From Planctomycetota bacterium (lineage in GTDB: Bacteria; Planctomycetota; UBA1135; GCA-002748355): 64,000 nucleotides of DNA. A program made the position numbers and the translations under genes. The DNA is taken from NCBI GenBank assembly GCA_027021385.1, contig JALUUL010000008.1, positions 1 to 64,000 on the forward strand, read 5' to 3'. The notes under the pieces are model-generated. The model had not been told where the DNA came from. It ran no database searches and saw only the letters and a program-made list of their open reading frames with translations. Shown one piece after another: positions 38,656 to 47,953 of the stretch (positions within the stretch are counted from its first letter, which is position 1; the number at the start of each line of letters is the position of its first letter).

Positions 38656-39747
38656 TCAGCTCAGCTTCTGCCAGTAGTCTTCCGGCATGTCGTGGGCGAT
38701 CTTCAATGCCCCGTTCGCGCCCCCGTAGATCGGTTCCTCGATCCTGATGACGCGCCCCCCACCCAGGTGCTCCTTCATCTCGTCCTCGATCGCACGGTCG
38801 AGCCCACGGATCAGGGATCCTCCACCCGCGAGAAGCACTCGGTTTTTCAGCTTGTACTGGAACTCGGGATCGAAGCTGGCTACGAGCTCGCCGAGGGCTC
38901 CGACGATCGGAGGAATGATTCTCCGGCAGGTGTCGCGAAGGGTATTCGTAATGTCGAAAGAGGTCGGTTTCCCACGAACCGGAAGGTCGACGACGACCGG
39001 TTCGGAGGATTCGCTGACGAAGGCGTATTTTTCCTTGAGGGACTTGACCATGCCGACGGTGAACTGGGCCTCCGGGCACTGCTCCTTCAGGGCGGCGAAG
39101 ATCTCCTGGTCCAGCCAGTCCCCCGCGGCCTTCAACGTGATCTGGTCGGCATCCTCGGGCATCGTTCCGTGCATTCTGCACAGATCGGTCGTACCCGCGC
39201 CGATGTCGATCACGAGAACGTCGTCGAGCCAATCGAGGCCATAGGCGACGGCGAAGGGTTCCGAACAGAGCATGACCGAGTCCACCGATTCCCGGGCGGC
39301 CTCGATGATCGCCTTCTTGTTGTGGATGCTCGCCTGGGCCGGTGCGCCGATGACCGCATAGACGAGTTCGTCCTTCCTCGGACGGGAGAGGCGGATGGCT
39401 TCCCGGAGGAGGTCCTTGGCGGCTTTCAGGTTCGCGTCACGGTCTCCGGGTTCTTCGCCGCTCCCCTTTAGGACCCCGTGTTCCAGGGGCTTGTAGACAT
39501 TGCAGGAGAGCCTCTTCTCGAGGGCTTCCGTCCCGAAGAGAACCTCCCTTCCTAGGAGTTTTCGGGATACGACGTCCTTCGGATAGCCGACGACCGAGGC
39601 CACCGACTCCCTGACCCCGTTGGAGGCGCTGATCGCCGTCCGGGAGGTGCCGAGGTCCACACCGATGTAGAGAACCCCATGGTCCTTCGCCGCAACCTCT
39701 CCGGTAGGGGTAGGGTCATTCTGGTTTCCTTGTTCCTGCTCCGTCAT
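38656..39747 (-). CDS. MamK-like bacterial actin
   Basis: 363-aa actin-fold ATPase. Phosphate loop G-V-D-L-G-T-S-R-T-A (about residues 29-38), second loop V-I-D-I-G-A-G-T-T-D-L (about 183-193) and adenosine motif L-A-G-G-G-S-L-I-R-G (about 309-318) are intact. Several blocks resemble MamK of magnetotactic bacteria rather than MreB or ParM: S-V-V-G-Y-P-K-D-V, A-V-I-G-A-P-A-Q-A-S, S-E-P-F-A-V-A-Y-G-L-D and the Y-W-Q-K-L end. MamK builds filaments that position magnetosomes, but no other magnetosome gene is seen. It lies 33 bases downstream of a coiled-coil gene, with a BY-kinase-like gene further upstream, on one strand. Confidence 0.85.
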   Translation of the reverse strand: MTEQEQGNQNDPTPTGEVAAKDHGVLYIGVDLGTSRTAISASNGVRESVASVVGYPKDVVSRKLLGREVLFGTEALEKRLSCNVYKPLEHGVLKGSGEEPGDRDANLKAAKDLLREAIRLSRPRKDELVYAVIGAPAQASIHNKKAIIEAARESVDSVMLCSEPFAVAYGLDWLDDVLVIDIGAGTTDLCRMHGTMPEDADQITLKAAGDWLDQEIFAALKEQCPEAQFTVGMVKSLKEKYAFVSESSEPVVVDLPVRGKPTSFDITNTLRDTCRRIIPPIVGALGELVASFDPEFQYKLKNRVLLAGGGSLIRGLDRAIEDEMKEHLGGGRVIRIEEPIYGGANGALKIAHDMPEDYWQKLS

Positions 39748-39780
39748 CGATCGACTCCGTTGCTCTTCCCGTTTCGGGGT

Positions 39781-40575
39781 TCATTCTTCCAGAAGTTTCC
39801 GGTTGGCTTCGAAAATCGAAACCATGAGTTCGCGTTTCTTGCCGTAGGAGGGGTCGCTCCGGTCTAGGCCCTGGACCTCCCGGTAGATCGAGGCGATCCC
39901 CGGATCCTCGGTCCGGGCCATGCGGACCTGCTCGAGTTCCATCTCCGTGTCGGCCAGGGCCCGATTGACCTTGTGCAGGCGCCGTGTGAGCTTCTCGACC
40001 TCGAGGTTGTGTTCACGCATTCTCGCTTCGACCGCGCGCCTTCGTTCGACCTCGAGTCGGTCGACGACGAGCTTCATCACAGCCCGCTTCGGCTCGTCGT
40101 CCCCGTCCTTGCTCTCGAGTTTCTCGAGGAGGGATTCGAGTTCTTCGAGAAGGACCGAATCCTTCTCGGCGGACAGAACCCGTTCCTCCCTCTCCATACG
40201 TTCCCGAGCGGCCTTGATCTTCGACTGAACCGACTCGAGTTCCCGTCGGAGTTTTCCGACCTCGGATTCGAGGTTGGATTTCTCCTGAACAGCCTCCTGG
40301 TGCGCCCTCTCGAGGTCCTGATTGTTCCTGAGGAGCTTGAGGAACTCGTCCTTTGTCGCAAGGGCGATCTCTCCAGCTCCCCCGCTGGGATTCTGCATTC
40401 CTGCCATCTTTTGGCGCAGGGTGCGATGGACCGCGGTCTCGATCAGGGCGGCGATCCGGTCCAGACCGACGACATTGACTTTTTGGATACCCTTCTTCTT
40501 GAGCTGATCCACCGTCGTCCGGTAGCTGAGCTTCTTGACAGCCTCCTGGAGTTTCTGTTTGAGCCGCCCCCCCAT
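39781..40575 (-). CDS. coiled-coil protein between the BY-kinase-like and MamK-like genes
   Basis: 264-aa protein. The first 60 residues are basic with a helical K-Q-K-L-Q-E-A-V-K-K start; residues of about 75-225 form a long coiled coil (E-K-S-N-L-E-S-E-V-G-K-L-R-R-E-L and M-R-E-H-N-L-E-V-E-K-L). No membrane segment is seen, so it looks cytosolic. ATG 40575 overlaps the BY-kinase-like stop as TGATG. Its order between the ATPase and the actin suggests an adaptor or filament-associated part. No family recognised. Confidence 0.8.
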   Translation of the reverse strand: MGGRLKQKLQEAVKKLSYRTTVDQLKKKGIQKVNVVGLDRIAALIETAVHRTLRQKMAGMQNPSGGAGEIALATKDEFLKLLRNNQDLERAHQEAVQEKSNLESEVGKLRRELESVQSKIKAARERMEREERVLSAEKDSVLLEELESLLEKLESKDGDDEPKRAVMKLVVDRLEVERRRAVEARMREHNLEVEKLTRRLHKVNRALADTEMELEQVRMARTEDPGIASIYREVQGLDRSDPSYGKKRELMVSIFEANRKLLEE

Positions 40576-41321
40576 CAGGATTCCTCCGGATACCGATAGC
40601 GTTCGTCGTAGGCCGGATCGGCTCCCCGTATCCCGATGACGAAGGTTCCAAGGACGTTCGCGCCGAGTTCCTCGAGGTTCTTGACCGATTGTTTCACGAG
40701 CTTCTTCGGGGAAGTCTCGAGGCGCACGACGAGGAGGGTGCCGTCGCAGCGGGCCGCAAGGATCCCCGCGTCGGTCACGGGGATCACCGGCGGCGAATCC
40801 AGAAGAATATACGAATATTCCTCCTTCAAGGCGTTCAAGAGATCGTCGACCCTGGACGAGGCCAGGAGTTCCCCTGGCCGGACTTTCAGGAGTCCCGCTC
40901 CGATGAAATCGAAGCCCTCCCGTCCGGTCTCGCGGATCCCCTCCCGCATCGGCATCGCCCCGGTCAGGATCTCGGTGAGACCGGGAGCCGGCTGGAGCCC
41001 GAGCATGCCGGACACGGAGGGCTGGCGCAGGTCGAAGTCGAGGAGAATCGCGCGGGTGTTCTCGAGTTCCGCGAGGGCGAAGCCGAGATTCAAGGAGGTC
41101 GCGCTCTTCCCTTCCCCCTGGACGGCGGAGGTCACGAGAAGGCTCCGCGGAAGCCCCTCGGGGTTCATCACGACGAGTTTGTTCCTCAAGGCCCGGAACT
41201 GCTCGGACCGGAATCCGGAGGGCTCATGGAAGAGAACGATGTAGGGATCGACGACCCGCTCGACGAGCACGAAGGGTTCGTCCACTCCCGGGGCCCGACT
41301 CTCTCCCAGGTCTTCGCTCAT
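40575..41321 (-). CDS. BY-kinase/CpsD-like ATPase (ParA/MinD fold)
   Basis: 248-aa P-loop ATPase. It opens with F-R-S-E-Q-F-R-A-L-R-N-K-L (about 37-49), typical of bacterial tyrosine kinases, then Walker A S-A-V-Q-G-E-G-K-S-A-T (Lys about 72), Walker A' A-I-L-L-D-F-D-L-R (about 90-98) and Walker B Y-I-L-L-D-S-P-P (about 159-166). The tail has a short Tyr cluster (Y-D-E-R-Y-R-Y), as in BY-kinases that autophosphorylate. The usual Wzc/CapA membrane activator is absent nearby. ATG 41321 is used; an upstream TTG 41357 adds 12 residues. The 187 bases upstream of it hold no other frame of note. Confidence 0.83.
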   Translation of the reverse strand: MSEDLGESRAPGVDEPFVLVERVVDPYIVLFHEPSGFRSEQFRALRNKLVVMNPEGLPRSLLVTSAVQGEGKSATSLNLGFALAELENTRAILLDFDLRQPSVSGMLGLQPAPGLTEILTGAMPMREGIRETGREGFDFIGAGLLKVRPGELLASSRVDDLLNALKEEYSYILLDSPPVIPVTDAGILAARCDGTLLVVRLETSPKKLVKQSVKNLEELGANVLGTFVIGIRGADPAYDERYRYPEES

Positions 41322-41508
41322 CGGTTCTTCGACTTTCGACAATGTCCGGTCTTCCAACGGTTTGCGACGGGCCCGGTTGCGGACCGGAGGAAGCTACCTT
41401 CCGGTCCTGGAAGGATCAATCTCACCGGGAATGTGGGCCGTTACCCCATCCTAGCCCGAGAATTCCGCGCCCTGCCGAAAGGGGGATCGACCTCTCGGGA
41501 CCGGGAGA

Positions 41509-43419
41509 TCAAGGCCGGAAAAGAGGATCCCCCGGAGGCCAGGGCCAAACCCCGGCCTCATCGGGTCTACGCGAGCGGATCCGGACGAGATTTCCGAGCA
41601 GGGTCATCGCCCGTGAGGGGGGGAATCCCCTTCCTTTCCGCAGTGCTGCAAGGATGTCCTGAAACATCGTCGTCCGTCGAGGCAGACAGACCTCGGCGGC
41701 CGCCAGGCCGAGGGTCTCCGTCGAGGGCTTGGAAAGCCAGTCCGCGATCCAGAGGGCGGGGTCCTTTCCTCCAGGACCCCGAGGAAGCGCAAGACAGAGC
41801 GTTCCCAGAGAGGATCCCCGGAGCCTAGCAAAGAGTTCGGTGTCCCCGATTCTTGCAAGATCCTCCGGACTCGGCGCGAGGAGCTTTCGGAAACGTTCCT
41901 CGAGGAGGGCACGATCCTCCGCTGTCAGGCCTTCCAGGGGGGCCATCGGCCCGAGCATCAGGTCGGCGAGCAGTTCCGTCCCGGGGCCGGCGGTGCGCAG
42001 GACCTTCCAGGCCTCGAAGGTGAACGAGGAGTCCGGATCGAGTCCCTTGGCCGCGACCTCGAGGAGTCCAAGGACGCCCTTCGGGATCCGCCCCTTCCGC
42101 CGATCCTTCATGAGGACCTCGAGGCAGGCCTTCCTCCCTCGAGGCCCGAGACGTCCTAGTCCCGCCGCGAAGATCGTCCCCCTGCGGAAGGAGTCCCCGA
42201 CCGCTGCCTCGATCCGATCGGGGAGCGGAGGCCAGGAAGGTCCGGGACGCAAGAGCCTCCCGGCGAGGCGTAGCGTACCCTCGAGGAGGGGGAGGTCCCG
42301 ATCCTCCCATGCGCCCAGGAGCAGGTCGCCAAGGAGGTCTTGCGGAAACGGATCGGCCGGCAGGCAGGCCAGAGACCGGAGCAGGGCATAGCGCCACCAG
42401 AGCGGCCCTTTCCCTTTTCCGAGAACCTCCCGAATCTCACGGACCCTGGATCGTGGAGGGATGCCCGCGAGGATGCGGGCTCCGGCGGGACGGTCGAGGT
42501 AGTCGGAGGGAATCTCCGGCGGCCCCCCCCCGGGGCGCGGACTCAAGGCGAGCCTAGAGGCTTGCCCGAGGTAGAGCCGCTCGGAATCCTCCCGGGACCG
42601 GGAAAGGTCCTCGAGCCAGGCACGGAGCAGGGCTTCGGGAGGCCGGAACGCCAGGCCGGAGAGGAGGGCGGCCGCCAGGGCGAGGCGTCCCCTCCGCCCG
42701 TCCTCGCCCGGAAGACGCGCACGCGCCTCGAGCCAGGGTTGAAGCCCCGCGATTCCGAGGCTGCCCAGTTCGATCGCGCAGCGACTCCCCAGGAGGCTGG
42801 GGAGACTCCGGTCGAGGAATCCCGACAGTTGCAAGAGAAAAAATCGAGGAGGGAGTGCATCCCCTCCAGGTGGAAGGAGGTAGACCCCATCGGCCCGGAT
42901 CCGGACGGCGATCCCTCCCGGCTCTCCGGGTCCTGGGGGCGGAAGGAGTTCGGATAGGGTCTGCGGTCCCGAATTCCCGGAAAAGGGCTTCCGGAGAAAG
43001 GTTCCGGTCCGGGTCAGGGCGCTTCCGATCCGAATCGGAAGGGGCAATCTCCCCTGGACCCGGAGCCGGTCGATCAGGCCGAGAAGATCCGGGACTTCGT
43101 CCAGCCTCCAGGCTTCCAGGGGAAGGACCGACTGCTGGTCGGGGTAGGCCAAGGGTCCGGCCTCACGGAATCTGTACCAGGCCTCGAGCACGAGGGCGGC
43201 TCCCATCGCTCCCGCTCCTCGCCCCCCGGTGAGGACGCGGGCTGCGAGGGGCAGGATGTCCGACCTCCGGGCGAGCCTGCGGGCGGCCTCCTCTCGAGCC
43301 CCCGCATCCTCCTTCACGATCTCCGCGAAGAGATTCGCGGTTTCGTCCGGTTTCGCCCCTTCCTGCAGGGGAGCCGTCGAAAGGGACCCGAGGAAGCCGA
43401 GCATGGCGAGGCGGATCAT
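41509..43419 (-). CDS. exported hypothetical protein downstream of the kinase
   Basis: 636-aa protein with an N-terminal signal-like stretch (about residues 1-18, M-I-R-L-A-M-L-G-F-L-G-S-L-S-T-A). The rest is Leu/Arg/Gly/Pro-rich and seems helical with beta patches; no known domain was recognised. ATG 43419 overlaps the Ser/Thr kinase stop as ATGA, so it is coupled to that gene. It may work with the kinase at the envelope, but this rests on position only. Confidence 0.7.
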   Translation of the reverse strand: MIRLAMLGFLGSLSTAPLQEGAKPDETANLFAEIVKEDAGAREEAARRLARRSDILPLAARVLTGGRGAGAMGAALVLEAWYRFREAGPLAYPDQQSVLPLEAWRLDEVPDLLGLIDRLRVQGRLPLPIRIGSALTRTGTFLRKPFSGNSGPQTLSELLPPPGPGEPGGIAVRIRADGVYLLPPGGDALPPRFFLLQLSGFLDRSLPSLLGSRCAIELGSLGIAGLQPWLEARARLPGEDGRRGRLALAAALLSGLAFRPPEALLRAWLEDLSRSREDSERLYLGQASRLALSPRPGGGPPEIPSDYLDRPAGARILAGIPPRSRVREIREVLGKGKGPLWWRYALLRSLACLPADPFPQDLLGDLLLGAWEDRDLPLLEGTLRLAGRLLRPGPSWPPLPDRIEAAVGDSFRRGTIFAAGLGRLGPRGRKACLEVLMKDRRKGRIPKGVLGLLEVAAKGLDPDSSFTFEAWKVLRTAGPGTELLADLMLGPMAPLEGLTAEDRALLEERFRKLLAPSPEDLARIGDTELFARLRGSSLGTLCLALPRGPGGKDPALWIADWLSKPSTETLGLAAAEVCLPRRTTMFQDILAALRKGRGFPPSRAMTLLGNLVRIRSRRPDEAGVWPWPPGDPLFRP

Positions 43420-46400
43420 CGTCCCGCGGTTCCTCGTAGTCGGAGGGAGCGGAGCCGGATCTCGCCGTCGGTCCGGATTCGGAGGGTCCGAAGCGATCTT
43501 CGGTCGTAGGGGAGGACCCAGGACCCGATCTTCCGTCCATTCAGATCGACTTCGAGGCTTCGACGTCCTTCCTGGATCCTCCCGAGCAGGAAACGGAGGC
43601 GGAAGCGAAAGCCGGGGAGGAAATACCAGCCGTCGGAGCCGGACTTCCCTCCCTCCGCGAGGAGGCGCGCACTCTGCCGGTCGAGATCCCTTCCTCCCCG
43701 ATCCCGATAGGGTCCCGCGATCCCGGATCCGGAAGGAGGCTGCAACAGAAGGGAGCCGACCCCGCCCCAGGAGAGGGCGAGCCGGTCCAGCCACCCCCCA
43801 TCGGGAAGCAGGAACTCGCATTCCATCGAGGCGGTTCCATGGTTCTCGATCTGGAGCATCTCGAGCACGAGGACCTCCTCCCCTGAAGAGGATGAGAGAG
43901 ACAACCCATCCTTCCCTAGGCTCAGTCCCGCGAAACGGCCGGCCCGTTTCTCCTCGCCCGTGAAATCCAGGTCCATCAGGACACCGTCCTCCCCCCCCTC
44001 GGGGTCGAGACGCATCGTGACGAAGGGACTCCAGGCAGGAGGTACGGAGGTCCTCAAGGAACGCAGGGTCTCGTGCCTGCGAAGGATCGATCGCACCTTC
44101 CCTGCAGCCGCCTGGAGGCTGGCCCGGAGGAGGAGGCCGGGTTCGTTCGCCTCCAGGAGTTCGAGGATCCCCCGGGCCTCCTCGATCCCTCCGTCGAGGG
44201 CGAGACGCTCGGCCTTCTCCAACCAGGAGAGGATCCTCGTGATCCTCTCCTCTTCGCGCTTCCTCTTGCGCGACCGGCGTCGCTCCTGCAGTTCGAGGAA
44301 CCGCGCCACCTCCTTCCCGGGGCGGAGGAGGAGGGCCAGCCCTTCCGAAAAGCGGTCTTGAAAGAACAGGTAGAGACCGAAGCCCTCGAGATGTCGCTGG
44401 ACCCCAGATGGATCCAGAACACGAATCTCCGCGAGGAAGGCCGCGGGATCGAGTTCGGAAAGTTCCAGACTTCGTTCCTCTCCGGTTGCGTGTCGGATCA
44501 CGAAGCCCAGCCCCTCATCGAGAGGGGACAGCCGGCCCGCGAGCGGCGGACCGTGCTTGAGGACGATCCGGACGGGACGCCGGGCTCCTTCCCGGCAGAG
44601 AACGGTCCTCCCGAAGCCGAGCGCCCTGTCCATCTTTTCGAGATCGTCCAACCAGTCGTCCCGGATGCGGCGGACCGAGGCCTGCGTCGGCGAAAAGGAT
44701 CCGAGGAGCCGTTGGGCCGCGGCCAGGTCTAGGCGTTCGGCAAGAAGATCCTGGATTCCATCGAGAAGGAGATTCAGGAGATCGGACTCGCGCGCGGCCG
44801 TTCGGTCCGCCCAGGTCCGAACCCTCCCCGTCCATTCCTCCCGCAAGACGGGGAGAGGATCCTCGATCCCTGCGGGAAGGCTCTTCCAGGCGGGTTCCTT
44901 CCCGGAAACGGCGGGTTCGAGCCGGTCGAGGGCTTCCCGTGCGGTTCGGAGGAATCCCCGGTCAAGGAGAGAGGAGATCGAAGCGAGGTCTTCACGGATC
45001 CGACTTTCGAAGGCGGAGACCCGCGAAGCGGCTTCGGCGCGGATCCGGGCGGCTCGAGTCTCGATCTCTTTCCTCAGCTCCCGGAACATCGCCTCTCCTT
45101 CGGGGGGGAGGCCTGGGTTCGAGCGGCTCCCGAGGATCCGGAGAAGCTCTTTCCGCATTCCCGAAAGGACCTCAAGGGATTCCCGGAACCTCCCCTCCTT
45201 CCTCGCCCGCTCCACGACCGGGAGAAGTTCGGTGCGGAAGCGCCCTCTCTCCCGCTCCAGCAGGGCCCTGCAGAGCCTCGCAACCACCCGCCGGCAGAGT
45301 TCCTCTTGTCGTTTCCTCCACCGCAGATAGTGCGTCCTGGGCCCCCCCCCTTCGTGAGCGTCGGGAAGATCCTCCGGCGCGAAACCGAAGGCCTTCCGGA
45401 GTTTCCCGGCCAGGACGCCCTCGAACCACGCTTCCCGCCAATCCGGAGGGGGGATGGATCCGAGCCAGGCCTCGAAGGCCGGCAACCCTGCTTCTTTCGC
45501 GAAGAAACGGTCGAGCTGCCGGTCCAAGGCCTGGATCTCGAAAGCCCGAAGGGCCTCGGCCTCGAGGGCTTCCTCCGCTCCCCTGGGGCGGAACGAGGCC
45601 AGAAGTTCGAAGCGGGCCCGCAGCGAAGGAGCGGAGGCCAGGAGTTCCCGGAGCCTGCCGAGTTCCCGGATCTCCGAAGGTTCCACCGAACCGTCGTTTC
45701 CGAACGCTAAGGAAGCGACGAGTCCGAAACCGACCGCGGCCAGGATCGTTCCTCCCACCCAGGCCCATCGACGCCGTCCGGGTCGAAGCTCCCCGCGTTC
45801 GAGGTCCTTGGGGTCGATCGAGGGCTCCTCTCCCTCCGCGATCCTCTCGAGGTCCGCGCGCAGGGAGTCCGCGTCCTGGTAGCGGAGGCCGGGATCGCGC
45901 GCGAGGAGTTTCCGGAGAACGAGCCGGAATCCCCCGCTCAGGAAGGGTTGTTCCCGGTCGAGGTCGGGCGGGCCTTCCTGAAGGATGCGATGAATGACCT
46001 GTCCTACGGTTTCGCCGGGGAAGGGCGGCTGTCCCGTGGCCATATGGAACATCGTGGCCCCCAGGGAATAGAGATCGCTTCGGCGGTCGACGAGCGTCGG
46101 GTCCCTCGCCTGCTCCGGGCTCATGTATTGGGGGGTTCCGACGGTCGCTCCGACCTGCGTCAGGCTCGGGTCCTGGAAACCCTTCGCCAGACCCAGGTCG
46201 GTCAGATGGGTCATGCCCTCCTCGTCGACGAGGATGTTCCCGGGTTTCACGTCACGGTGCACGACACCCTGCGCATGGGCGTATCCGAGGGCGTCGGCGA
46301 TCTGTCTTCCCATCTCGACGACCTGTTCTTCCGGGAACCTGCCCCAGGTCGCGAGAAGCTCCTTCAGGGACTTCCCCTCGACAAACTCCATCGCGAGGTA

Positions 46401-46661
46401 GTGGTACCCGCCTTCCTCCCCGAAACCGATTCCGCGGACGAGGTGGGGATGTTCCAATCGCATCGAGATCTCCGCCTCGCGCCGGAGCCGATCGACGTAT
46501 CTCGGATTCCGCGAGAGGGAAGGCCGGAGGACCTTGAGAGCTACCGGCCGTCCCGTGCTGATCTGCCTGGCCCGGAACACCGTTCCCATGCCTCCCGACC
46601 CCAGGCGGTCGAGAATCTCGTAATCCTGGAACGGCTGGGCGAATCGCGTCGATTTCGTCAT
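43416..46661 (-). CDS. membrane Ser/Thr protein kinase with a long C-terminal region
   Basis: 1081-aa protein. Kinase domain at about residues 14-280: glycine loop L-G-S-G-G-M-G-T-V, Lys in A-L-K-V-L, catalytic H-R-D-V-K-P-G-N and D-L-G in place of D-F-G. A single hydrophobic helix lies at about 310-335 (W-V-G-G-T-I-L-A-A-V-G-F-G). The following 740 residues are long helical arrays with coiled-coil potential and a beta-rich end (about 930-1080) that could be a ligand or carbohydrate-like fold. No PASTA repeats. ATG 46661 is chosen from domain limits; a 7-pair hairpin lies just upstream. Confidence 0.88.
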   Translation of the reverse strand: MTKSTRFAQPFQDYEILDRLGSGGMGTVFRARQISTGRPVALKVLRPSLSRNPRYVDRLRREAEISMRLEHPHLVRGIGFGEEGGYHYLAMEFVEGKSLKELLATWGRFPEEQVVEMGRQIADALGYAHAQGVVHRDVKPGNILVDEEGMTHLTDLGLAKGFQDPSLTQVGATVGTPQYMSPEQARDPTLVDRRSDLYSLGATMFHMATGQPPFPGETVGQVIHRILQEGPPDLDREQPFLSGGFRLVLRKLLARDPGLRYQDADSLRADLERIAEGEEPSIDPKDLERGELRPGRRRWAWVGGTILAAVGFGLVASLAFGNDGSVEPSEIRELGRLRELLASAPSLRARFELLASFRPRGAEEALEAEALRAFEIQALDRQLDRFFAKEAGLPAFEAWLGSIPPPDWREAWFEGVLAGKLRKAFGFAPEDLPDAHEGGGPRTHYLRWRKRQEELCRRVVARLCRALLERERGRFRTELLPVVERARKEGRFRESLEVLSGMRKELLRILGSRSNPGLPPEGEAMFRELRKEIETRAARIRAEAASRVSAFESRIREDLASISSLLDRGFLRTAREALDRLEPAVSGKEPAWKSLPAGIEDPLPVLREEWTGRVRTWADRTAARESDLLNLLLDGIQDLLAERLDLAAAQRLLGSFSPTQASVRRIRDDWLDDLEKMDRALGFGRTVLCREGARRPVRIVLKHGPPLAGRLSPLDEGLGFVIRHATGEERSLELSELDPAAFLAEIRVLDPSGVQRHLEGFGLYLFFQDRFSEGLALLLRPGKEVARFLELQERRRSRKRKREEERITRILSWLEKAERLALDGGIEEARGILELLEANEPGLLLRASLQAAAGKVRSILRRHETLRSLRTSVPPAWSPFVTMRLDPEGGEDGVLMDLDFTGEEKRAGRFAGLSLGKDGLSLSSSSGEEVLVLEMLQIENHGTASMECEFLLPDGGWLDRLALSWGGVGSLLLQPPSGSGIAGPYRDRGGRDLDRQSARLLAEGGKSGSDGWYFLPGFRFRLRFLLGRIQEGRRSLEVDLNGRKIGSWVLPYDRRSLRTLRIRTDGEIRLRSLRLRGTAGR

Positions 46662-46667
46662 GTAAGG

Positions 46668-46689
46668 AGTGCCCGGAATCCGGGGCACT
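46668..46689 (-). promoter_or_regulatory. hairpin just upstream of the Ser/Thr kinase start
   Basis: AGTGCCC (46668-46674) pairs with GGGCACT (46683-46689) across an 8-base loop, ending 6 bases before the kinase ATG. No good ribosome-binding site precedes that ATG, so the hairpin may limit translation. Speculative. Confidence 0.35.
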
Positions 46690-46849
46690 TCATTCTCGCA
46701 TCCCCGGGGTCCGAGCGGAAGCCAGGGAAGGAGTCCCCGAAACCGCGGCGGACGGCGGGCCCTCCCCCGGTAGAATTGTCCGGACTCTCCTTCCCGATAC
46801 TCTCTCCGTCCGCAACGAAGAGAATCCCGCCTCGACAAGGAGCCCACAG

Positions 46850-47953
46850 ATGAGATCCGTTCCTCCCATCTCCCTCGCCCTTCTCCTGTTCGTCTCCCCG
46901 ACTCCGGCGCAGACGCTCAAGACCTTCGTTCTGCCCAAGGGGAGCGAGACGACGCGCGACAAGAACTACGACCACTTTCTATCGCCGTATTCCTCCCTCC
47001 TGCCGGTCCATCTCCAGTACATCTACGGGGCGGGCGACGTTCCCGTTCCCGCCGCGGTCATCAAGGAACTGACCTGGCGCCGGAACAACTACTACGGGAA
47101 CCCGGTTCCCACGACGACCCAGACGATGGTCGTCACTCTCTCGACGAGTCCGAACGCCACGGCCTCGATGTCCCCGAATTTCGCGAAAAACTTCGGGACC
47201 CTGACCAAGCAGGTCTTTTCGGGAACGGTGAACTGGCCGTCCGCCCCCTACAAGAAAGCACCGGCCCCCTTCACTCACAAGATTCCGCTGACCACCTCCT
47301 TCACGTTCATCCGGCCGCAAGGAAAGGCCCTGCTGATCGACATCAAGGTCACGAAGTCCTCGACTTCCCGGACCTACATCCTCGATGCCGTCGCGCCGGA
47401 TACCGGAAGCCGCACGAACAACGGGAATCCCCCGTTCACCTGCAAGTTCAGCAACGGCAAGTTCAGCAACAGCCTTTCCTATTCCCTTGCCGGCCTCACC
47501 AACAACGGGGGGCCCTGGTTCGTCCGTTACGGCGGCCTCCTTTCCGGAAGCGTGGGGATCGTGACGATCAGCGCATTCGGGATCGGGATACCTGGATATC
47601 CGATCAAGCTCCCGATCGACCTCAAGGGTGTCGGCATGCCGGGCTGTTTTTGGAACGTCGGCCTCGAATCGGGGATCTGGATTCCGATCAAGGTCGACAC
47701 CTTTGGATTCGCCCGTCTTCCAAGCTTAACGATCCCGAAAGGTCTGGGAGGAAAGAGCTTCTTCGACCAGGGACTCGTTCTCGACAAGAAGGCGAACACA
47801 GCCGGCTGGATCACGACCTGGTCGAGTAAGTGGACGATCGGAACCCTCAAGGGGCCCGATGCGAACACCCTCTATCGGATCAGGGACACGAGTTCGTCTC
47901 CGACCGGTTTCTTCCGGAAGGGTTGGGGCACGATCGTCCGGATCGGCTACTGA
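46850..47953 (+). CDS. exported hypothetical protein
   Basis: 367-aa protein with a signal peptide (about residues 1-20, S-L-A-L-L-L-F-V-S-P-T-P-A-Q) and an Asn/Gly/Thr/Ser-rich, beta-type mature part, likely a surface or secreted protein. No catalytic motif recognised. ATG 46850 has AAGGAG upstream. It is divergent from the kinase gene; a TAGAAT box at 46771-46776 lies 74 bases before its start and could be its -10. Confidence 0.72.
   Translation: MRSVPPISLALLLFVSPTPAQTLKTFVLPKGSETTRDKNYDHFLSPYSSLLPVHLQYIYGAGDVPVPAAVIKELTWRRNNYYGNPVPTTTQTMVVTLSTSPNATASMSPNFAKNFGTLTKQVFSGTVNWPSAPYKKAPAPFTHKIPLTTSFTFIRPQGKALLIDIKVTKSSTSRTYILDAVAPDTGSRTNNGNPPFTCKFSNGKFSNSLSYSLAGLTNNGGPWFVRYGGLLSGSVGIVTISAFGIGIPGYPIKLPIDLKGVGMPGCFWNVGLESGIWIPIKVDTFGFARLPSLTIPKGLGGKSFFDQGLVLDKKANTAGWITTWSSKWTIGTLKGPDANTLYRIRDTSSSPTGFFRKGWGTIVRIGY

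Noticed and set aside
38656-39747. Magnetosome island
   Set aside because: Only the actin resembles a magnetosome protein; no mamA, B, E, M, O, P or Q-like genes were seen, so a magnetosome role is not claimed.
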